From positions 1 through 36,360 of the forward strand of contig QHZN01000109.1 of the NCBI GenBank assembly GCA_003225365.1: a DNA stretch of 36,360 nucleotides, read 5' to 3'. This stretch comes from Acidobacteriota bacterium. Lineage in GTDB: Bacteria; Acidobacteriota; Terriglobia; UBA7540. The notes beneath the pieces are model-generated. The model had not been told where the DNA came from, did not search any database, and was given only the letters and a program-made list of their open reading frames with translations. Each line of letters opens with the position of its first letter. Position 1 is the first letter of the stretch. Shown here in pieces: positions 31,100 to 36,360 of this stretch. The position numbers and the translations under genes are program-made.

Positions 31100-31930
31100 T
31101 CAGAACACCTTCCCGGTTCTCGACCAGCGCGTTTTCCGGATGAAATTCCAGACGATCGAGGCGTCGAACTTCAACCGGTCCGCCAAGCTGTTGGCCGTCC
31201 ATTCCTCGGTCGGCGCTTCGTAAGACCAGTAAACGAACATGGGCTCGCCGACCACATTCTCCAGCGGGACGAAGCCCCAGAACCGGCTGTCGGAGGAGTT
31301 ATCGCGGTTATCGCCCATAGCGAAGAGGGCGTCTTCGGGGACGTGGAGACCGTCGGCGCGGATGAAATTGTGCATCTCTCGCGCCCATCCCGGGTCGAGG
31401 CCCCAGGCCGCGGGCAGAGTATCGATTTCATTGAGCTGCGGCGGAAAATTGTCTTGCAAGGAACGGATGATCGAGGTTTGGTAAAAGGCGTAGGGCTCGT
31501 TGAGCGCCTTCCCGTTGACGAAAACCTTGCGATTGCTAATCCGAACGACGTCGCCCCCCACAGCAATCGCACGCTTGACGTACATCACCGAGGGGTTGCG
31601 GGGATAATGGAACGCCACCAACTCTCCCCGATGCACTGAGCGCAGCGCCGGAATCCGCCAGGAGGTGAAAGGCAAGCGCGGGCCGTAGAGCAGTTTGTCC
31701 AAAAAGACGTGGTCGCCGATGAGGATCGTCTGTTCCATCGAACCGGTGGGCACCACCGTGGCCTCGGCGACAAAGGTCCGAAAGCAGATGACAATCGCCA
31801 GGACCACCAGCAGCGAGCGCATGGTCTCCCAGGCGCCTTCGTGCTTGCGCTCGCCGGCCTTGGCTCCGGCGGTCTCGGCCGCCAGAGGCGCGGCCGTGGT
31901 CGGCAAAGAATTGGCTTCCGGTTCGTCCAT
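31100..31930 (-). CDS. lepB: Signal peptidase I (LepB)
   Basis: 276 residues from the ATG at 31930, preceded by AGAAGGGA. After a cytoplasmic, Ala/Glu-rich tail comes one membrane helix (TMRSLLVVLAIVICFRTFVA) and the periplasmic catalytic domain. The catalytic Ser is Ser64 in VVPTGSMEQTIL and the general base is Lys119 in VMYVKRAIAVGGDVVR. Box E reads MGDNRDNSSDSRFWGFVPLE. It cleaves signal peptides of exported proteins at the inner membrane. The start lies 8 nt after the purF stop, so it is part of the purine operon, an unusual site for lepB but one likely to give steady expression. Confidence 0.93.
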   Translation of the reverse strand: MDEPEANSLPTTAAPLAAETAGAKAGERKHEGAWETMRSLLVVLAIVICFRTFVAEATVVPTGSMEQTILIGDHVFLDKLLYGPRLPFTSWRIPALRSVHRGELVAFHYPRNPSVMYVKRAIAVGGDVVRISNRKVFVNGKALNEPYAFYQTSIIRSLQDNFPPQLNEIDTLPAAWGLDPGWAREMHNFIRADGLHVPEDALFAMGDNRDNSSDSRFWGFVPLENVVGEPMFVYWSYEAPTEEWTANSLADRLKFDASIVWNFIRKTRWSRTGKVF

Positions 31931-31938
31931 TGTCCCTT

Positions 31939-33369
31939 CTATTCCCGATTCCTCGTGGCCAGCAACGGTTCCTGCACTGCGGTGGGATAATTGGCCGTGT
32001 AGCAGGCCAGGCAATACCGCCCTTGCTTGTCGTCCACAGCTTGGCGTAATCCCTCGAGCGACAGATACCCCAACGTGTCGGCGCCAATGAACCGCCGGAT
32101 TTCATCCACCGAGTGAGTGGAGGCGATCAGCTCTTTCCGGGTCGGCGTGTCAATCCCGTAGTAGCAGGGCGAAACCGTGGGTGGGCAACTGACCCTCACA
32201 TGGACTTCCTTCGCGCCGGCCTCCCGTACGATGCGGACAATCTTGCGGCTGGTTGTCCCGCGAATGATGGAGTCGTCCACCAGCACCACCCGCTTTCCAT
32301 CGAGCAGGCTGCGAACGGGGTTCAACTTCAGCTTGACACCGAAATCACGGATGGCCTGGCTGGGCTCGATGAACGTCCGGCCGATGTAGTGGTTGCGGAT
32401 GAGGCCGAACCGGAGCGGGATGCCGGATTCATCCGAGTAGCCGATGGCGGCGGAAACGCCCGAGTCGGGCACTGGCACCACCAAGTCCGCCTCCACGGGA
32501 TGCTCGCGGGCGAGCAGCCGCCCCAGCATCTCGCGGCTCGACTGCACGGAACGGCCGAAAATGATGCTGTCCGGACGAGAAAAGTAAACGTGTTCGAAAA
32601 TGCATTGCGAGTGCTGAACGGGCGGCGAGAAACGCAGTGAGGTGATGCCGCGCCCGTCAAGAATCACCATCTCGCCCGGGTCGATCTCGCGCACGTAAGC
32701 GGCGTTGATGAGGTCGAAAGCGCAGGTCTCCGATGCCACCACGTAAGAATCGTTGAGCTTCCCGAGGTTCAGCGGGCGAAAACCGCGCGGGTCGCGGATG
32801 GCGTAGACCGTGTCCTTGAAGAGCATCACCAGGGAGTAGGCGCCCACCACTTTGTCGAGCGCTTCGGCCACCGACTCGGGAATCCCGGCCTGCTTCGAGC
32901 GCGCGAAGTAGTGCAGGATGACTTCGCTGTCGCTCGAGGTCTGAAAAATATCGCCGCGGCTTTCGAGCTCGCGCCGCAGAGAAACGGCATTGACAAGGTT
33001 TCCGTTGTGCGCGAGCGCCACTTGCCCCTTCTGGCAGCTCACCATGATCGGCTGGGCGTTCTTCAGGTCGGTATCGCCGGCGGTCGAATACCGCGTGTGG
33101 CCGATGGCGGAGTGGCCGGGGAGTCCAGCCAGCGCCCCTTCGGTGAAGACCTCGGCGACGTGGCCCATGCCTTTGTGAGTGACGAGCCTCTTGCCGTCGG
33201 TCGCAGCGATGCCGGCGCTCTCCTGCCCGCGGTGCTGGAGGGCGTAGAGGCCGAGGTAGGCGAGCTTTGCGGCTTCCGGATGGCCGTAGACCGCGAATAC
33301 GCCGCAATGGTCGTGGAATTTGTCGTCAGGGAGAGTGTGGCTCGGGAAGAGATGTTCGCCTGGCCGCAA
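31939..33369 (-). CDS. purF: Amidophosphoribosyltransferase (PurF), Fe-S type
   Basis: 476 residues with a TTG start at 33369, about 8 nt after GGAG; no ATG or GTG lies upstream in frame. It makes phosphoribosylamine from PRPP and glutamine. A 21-residue propeptide precedes the N-terminal nucleophile Cys22 (DKFHDHCGVFAVYGHPEAAK). The glutaminase domain has LYALQHRGQESAGI, GHTRYSTAGD and LAHNGNLVNA; the PRTase domain has VVLVDDSIIRGTTSRKIV. Cysteines in SCPPTVSPCYYGID and YCLACYTANYP mark the [4Fe-4S]-containing Bacillus-type enzyme, which is matured by propeptide cleavage and is oxygen-sensitive. It heads the purF-lepB-purM-purN row. Confidence 0.94.
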   Translation of the reverse strand: MRPGEHLFPSHTLPDDKFHDHCGVFAVYGHPEAAKLAYLGLYALQHRGQESAGIAATDGKRLVTHKGMGHVAEVFTEGALAGLPGHSAIGHTRYSTAGDTDLKNAQPIMVSCQKGQVALAHNGNLVNAVSLRRELESRGDIFQTSSDSEVILHYFARSKQAGIPESVAEALDKVVGAYSLVMLFKDTVYAIRDPRGFRPLNLGKLNDSYVVASETCAFDLINAAYVREIDPGEMVILDGRGITSLRFSPPVQHSQCIFEHVYFSRPDSIIFGRSVQSSREMLGRLLAREHPVEADLVVPVPDSGVSAAIGYSDESGIPLRFGLIRNHYIGRTFIEPSQAIRDFGVKLKLNPVRSLLDGKRVVLVDDSIIRGTTSRKIVRIVREAGAKEVHVRVSCPPTVSPCYYGIDTPTRKELIASTHSVDEIRRFIGADTLGYLSLEGLRQAVDDKQGRYCLACYTANYPTAVQEPLLATRNRE

Positions 33370-33611
33370 AGAATCTTCTCCGCCGAACTTCAGTTTCGAG
33401 TACGTGTCGTTGGGGAAACGAGGTACTGAGCCCGAATCTCCTTGGCTGGTCTCGCTAGCCGAGTGCCCCCTGCCGTGCCCCTTCTATTCCCTGGCCCCTG
33501 CCAGTTGATTGCCCAGGCAGAGTTTTCATAGGCCATTTTCCCACTTCTCGAGGCGCCGACGCAACCGGTAATTTAGACCCACTTATTTAGATGCCAAAGC
33601 CCCGCCGGCGG

Positions 33612-34964
33612 CTACCAATCGTGGCAAGGCGCGGCGCGGGGCGGGGTGAAGGTCGCGATGTGTGCCCGCCACCAAGCGTGCCACCGGGCGGAGGCATGCT
33701 CGGCGTCTGCTTCGCCGGTCCTCGCCGAAAGCGTGATGCTGACCCCGGTCAGGCTCCGAAGCGCGAAATTCGCCACCTGGCGCACTTCGGGCTCCGGGTC
33801 GGTCACCATAGCGATGAGCGCCGGGACGACATCTTTGGTCTCGAGGTTTCTCAAGCCCAGAATGGCGTTGACGCGGTCCCTTGGCTCCGAGGAGTGGAGG
33901 CGTTCGAACAGCGCCTGGTTCGCGCGCGGGCTGTGGAAAAAGCCAAGCGCGCGCAGGATGTCGCCGCGGATTTCTTCGGACGCGCCTGGGAGCATGGATA
34001 CGAGCGGCGCGACGAACCCCGGATCGCCTTTTTCCCCGAGCAGCAAAATCGCATAGCCGCGGAGCGCAGGGTCATCCGCGGCTCCATTCCTCTCGCCGCC
34101 CCGCGCGATTTCAAGAATCGCGGCCCACGCCGGCGCGGTCCCGAGCCGGGCCAGGCCCTCCAGACCCCGACGCGCGTCCCAGCGGTGCTCGTCGGGGGAG
34201 GGGCGAGCCAGCCGGACGAGCCGGTCGAGAAAGTAAGGCTTCGGAAGCGCCGTTGCCACCAGGACCGGTTCGGAGAGGTCGCTGGTCCCGCGTGCGAGAT
34301 CGTCGAATGCTTTCAGGTAAGGCTCGAGAAGCGGCTGCAGCTCGTCTTCGGTGGCGGGCTTCAGTTCGAATGATAGCTCGTTGATCGCCAGAGCGAAGGC
34401 GAGCGGCTTCTTCGACAGCTCCTCGGTCACGGGATCGAACCCGAGCAAAGGCAGATGGCGTTCGGCCCGGACGAAATATCGTCCCGGCTCGGAAAGCCGT
34501 GCCCACTGGTTGAGCAGCCAGCGCTCCCGGTGGGTTCCGCCCGGCGGCAGACTGACAAACCCATACACCACTCCTTCCTTGGCGCCCCCGCAGGGTTTGG
34601 GGGCGGGGTCGGGCAAGCGGCGGCCTTTGGCGTCGGCTACTCGAAAGCGAGGCTCCTTCGGAAGGTTTGACCCGAGCGCTCTCCACGGCGAGCGATAGGA
34701 AAATGCGAATGGACGCGTGCCCGTGTTGCGGATGGTGAAAGTACAGAAGACCGGCTCGCCCACTCGGTAGGCGGGCTTCTCGAAGGTGAAGCGCGCGACG
34801 TAATCCACTTGAGCCCGCGCCGCACGCCCTCCCGCGACGAGGAGGGTGGCAAGCATTACCGCGAACCAAATATCTCGAAGTCGGCGGCCGGGGCAAAGGC
34901 TGGAGCAGAATCCGCGCGGGTCGCAATCGGCCGGCCTCTCCTCGAAGACCATTTCGAACATCAT
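33612..34964 (-). CDS. Secreted HEAT-repeat protein of unknown function
   Basis: 450 residues if read from the ATG at 34964; several upstream and downstream starts exist and none has a strong ribosome site. The signal peptide is DIWFAVMLATLLVAGGRAARA. Residues after it form a beta-sandwich (VDYVARFTFEKPAYRVGEPV, FCTFTIRNTGTRPFAF) that recalls BsuPI-like/intracellular proteinase inhibitor domains. The C-terminal half is HEAT-like: GLEGLARLGTAPAWAAILEI, GYAILLLGEKGDPGFVAPLV, DILRALGFFHSPRANQALFE, AILGLRNLETKDVVPALIAM and VRQVANFALRSLTG. It is probably a periplasmic protein-interaction scaffold; no catalytic residues are evident. The 242 bp between its stop and purF contain no recognised gene. 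Confidence 0.65.
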   Translation of the reverse strand: MMFEMVFEERPADCDPRGFCSSLCPGRRLRDIWFAVMLATLLVAGGRAARAQVDYVARFTFEKPAYRVGEPVFCTFTIRNTGTRPFAFSYRSPWRALGSNLPKEPRFRVADAKGRRLPDPAPKPCGGAKEGVVYGFVSLPPGGTHRERWLLNQWARLSEPGRYFVRAERHLPLLGFDPVTEELSKKPLAFALAINELSFELKPATEDELQPLLEPYLKAFDDLARGTSDLSEPVLVATALPKPYFLDRLVRLARPSPDEHRWDARRGLEGLARLGTAPAWAAILEIARGGERNGAADDPALRGYAILLLGEKGDPGFVAPLVSMLPGASEEIRGDILRALGFFHSPRANQALFERLHSSEPRDRVNAILGLRNLETKDVVPALIAMVTDPEPEVRQVANFALRSLTGVSITLSARTGEADAEHASARWHAWWRAHIATFTPPRAAPCHDW

Positions 34965-35077
34965 ACGTGAAATCAATTCGGCTCGTAAGGCGGAGCCCGG
35001 GCACAGCGCCACCGAGGCAGGGCCGGACTCGAGACGGCAGCAGGCGGGGAATGCGCATCTAATTCCCGAGGTACGCA

Positions 35078-35968
35078 GTGCACCCAAGCGCAGCCCAACG
35101 CGCATGTATCTTCGCTGTCTTCTTGGCGCTGTTCGCCGCCCTCCCGCTCCGAGCCCAGGCGGTCACCAAGCTTTACCTCAAGGACGGTTCCTACCAGCTT
35201 GTGAAGGAATATAAAGTGGAAGGCGACCGCGTCAGTTATTACAGCCTCGAACGCTCGCGCTGGGAGGATGTTCCGCTCGCGCTCGTGGACTTCGACAAGA
35301 CCCGCCAGACCCAAGCCCAAGAGAAGACCCAGGCGGAGAAAGAAGTCGAGGAAGCGAAGAAGGTCGAGAAGGAGCGCTTCGAAGACGTTGTCACAACCGG
35401 CTGGGAGGTGGCCCCCGGGATCCATCTGCCCGGCGACGAAGGCGCTTTCGCCTTCGACGGCGTGCGCGTCGTCCGCCTGGTTGATTCACCCGCGGTGCTG
35501 GTGCGCGACAAGAAACGCATGGCGCTGCTCATGGCCTTGCCCGGCCCGCTCGTCAAGGCCCGCTCGCTGGTGGTTCTCGAAGGCCCGCGCGCGACGATCC
35601 GAGTTCGCTCGCTCCAGCCGACTTTTTACGTGCAGTCGGCGGATAATGCCGGCGCGCGGGTGACCCTCGTCTCCTTAAGGCAGGGCAAGAACTCTCGCGT
35701 CGTGGAAAAAGTGCAGGGCGGGATCGGTCTCGGACAATCCGGCGAGCTGCGAGAAGACATTCCCCTCGAACACAAGCAGGTCGCGCCGGGTATCTATCAG
35801 CTCAAGCCCTCCGCCCCGCTTCCCATCGGCGAATACGCGCTCGGCCAGATGGAAGGCGACAAGTTGAACCTCGACGTTTGGGACTTCGGCGTGGACGGCG
35901 CACCTTCCAAATCCCCGGGCGGCGAGACCCCGCCCGTCATCCGCAAGCTGCCCACGACTCGGCCATAA
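35078..35968 (+). CDS. Conserved secreted protein of unknown function
   Basis: 296 residues from the GTG at 35078, about 5 nt after GAGGT. A signal peptide (RACIFAVFLALFAALPLRAQ) is followed by VTKLYLKDGSYQLVKEYKVE and GDRVSYYSLERSRWEDVPLA, a two-strand hairpin seen in many acidobacterial secreted proteins, then a coiled-coil stretch of charged residues (TQAQEKTQAEKEVEEAKKVE). The rest is strand-rich (LVDSPAVLVRDKKRMALLMA; YALGQMEGDKLNLDVWDFGV) and ends in a Pro-rich tail. It is divergent from the HEAT-repeat gene across a 113-bp gap. No enzymatic motif is visible; an envelope role is a guess from the export signal. Confidence 0.65.
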   Translation: MHPSAAQRACIFAVFLALFAALPLRAQAVTKLYLKDGSYQLVKEYKVEGDRVSYYSLERSRWEDVPLALVDFDKTRQTQAQEKTQAEKEVEEAKKVEKERFEDVVTTGWEVAPGIHLPGDEGAFAFDGVRVVRLVDSPAVLVRDKKRMALLMALPGPLVKARSLVVLEGPRATIRVRSLQPTFYVQSADNAGARVTLVSLRQGKNSRVVEKVQGGIGLGQSGELREDIPLEHKQVAPGIYQLKPSAPLPIGEYALGQMEGDKLNLDVWDFGVDGAPSKSPGGETPPVIRKLPTTRP

Positions 35969-35988
35969 GAATTTCCAAAACATTTCGC

Positions 35989-36021
35989 TTGACAGGGAGC
36001 CGCGGGGGGTGGGGGTACACT
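35989..36021 (+). promoter_or_regulatory. Candidate promoter TTGACA...TACACT with a long spacer
   Basis: A perfect -35 (TTGACA, 35989-35994) and a TACACT -10 (36016-36021) are separated by 21 bp, including a long G-rich run, 54 bp upstream of the next ATG. The spacer exceeds the usual 17 bp, so either the promoter is weak or activator-dependent, or the G-run has gained bases. Confidence 0.4.
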
Positions 36022-36074
36022 CTTCGGCATACGATGGGCGGTACATAACGATTGCCTAATCCCGGAGGGCTGCC

Positions 36075-36360
36075 ATGAAGCCTCGACGCTTGACCCTGGG
36101 CCTCCTTCCCGTAGTTCCTCTCATTGGATTCGCGCTCTTTCGCTTTGCGCCTGCTCCGCTTGTCGGAGGGCAGCAGACGGGGGCCGCATGTTGCGATCCC
36201 AACACCGTCACCGCGCCGAGAGAACTCGACTTCCCATACTACTCCCTCCGTGACGGATTTAATTCTACGCTCAACCGGGTCAGCGACTCGCCGAAGCCCT
36301 TGGATTTCGTTATGGGTCTGCACAGCCTCTCCGGGCAGACGCTCCTCGGCCCCTCGATGA
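36075..36360 (+). CDS. Secreted protein of unknown function (runs off the window)
   Basis: The first 95 codons of a gene starting at the ATG at 36075, 8 nt after GGAGG. The signal peptide is LTLGLLPVVPLIGFALFRFA. The mature start is CCDPNTVTAPRELDFPYYSL, then RDGFNSTLNRVSDSPKPLDF and LHSLSGQTLLGPSM. The motif RELDFPYYSLxDGFxSTLxxVSDSPxPLDF recurs in secreted acidobacterial proteins of unknown role, where it begins a beta-sandwich. The rest of the gene lies beyond the window, so nothing can be said of its C-terminus. Confidence 0.6.
   Translation, partial: MKPRRLTLGLLPVVPLIGFALFRFAPAPLVGGQQTGAACCDPNTVTAPRELDFPYYSLRDGFNSTLNRVSDSPKPLDFVMGLHSLSGQTLLGPSM

Noticed and set aside
1-36360. CRISPR array, rRNA or complete tRNA genes
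   Set aside because: No regularly spaced identical repeats and no full cloverleaf or rRNA sequence was seen; only one tRNA fragment is present.

Overview
The window looks like GC-rich chromosomal DNA from an uncultured Acidobacteriota (Terriglobia/Solibacter-like). This is an inference. It rests on a TonB-receptor-type beta-barrel C-terminus ending in FRFKF, many dispersed TGTCATTCTGAGCG-type repeats, a tricorn protease homologue, a copper RND operon with extra secreted partners, and an Fe-S-type PurF. No rRNA gene, complete tRNA or CRISPR array is visible.

Region 1 (1-7.9 kb) is an accessory zone full of broken genes. It holds the end of a beta-barrel receptor and two paralogous aminoglycoside-phosphotransferase-fold proteins, the first broken by a deletion and frameshift and the second intact. 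It also holds an IS1634-type N-terminus run into a DUF433 fragment, an istA remnant of an IS21 element cut off at the 3' end of the intact kinase gene, a phosphoglucomutase fragment, an unrecognised gene with a C6 frameshift, a lone ribbon-helix-helix gene, a 3' piece of tRNA-Met(CAT) and the relics of a Tat-exported GH116 enzyme. Together these suggest the worn end of an integrated island.

Region 2 (7.9-20.7 kb) opens with a divergent PilZ gene, followed by a copper/silver resistance module. The module comprises a perfect CRP/FNR-type palindrome, a small Cys-rich secreted protein, a secreted protein with a duplicated PH-like unit, a CusC/TolC channel, CusB with a C-terminal YtkA-like Met-rich domain, CusA and a NosL-like protein with CxxC pairs. 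A large periplasmic tricorn protease follows. Two ~250-bp MITE-like elements with matching TA-bounded terminal inverted repeats flank the NosL-tricorn pair.

Region 3 (20.9-24.8 kb) is a tightly coupled trio (HTH-TOBE molybdate-type regulator, MOT1-family molybdate transporter, tartrate/isopropylmalate-type dehydrogenase) and then a short graveyard of truncated genes and a DUF1801 gene.

Region 4 (25-36.4 kb) is mostly minus-strand housekeeping: a Cys/Met-metabolism PLP enzyme; a divergent LysW-like mini-protein without the usual C-terminal acceptor Glu; tyrS preceded by an overlapping RHH gene; an RHH/MazF toxin-antitoxin pair with a 19-bp operator touching its start codon; and purF-lepB-purM-purN. 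Upstream lie a secreted HEAT-repeat protein and two divergent secreted proteins of unknown function, the last running off the window.
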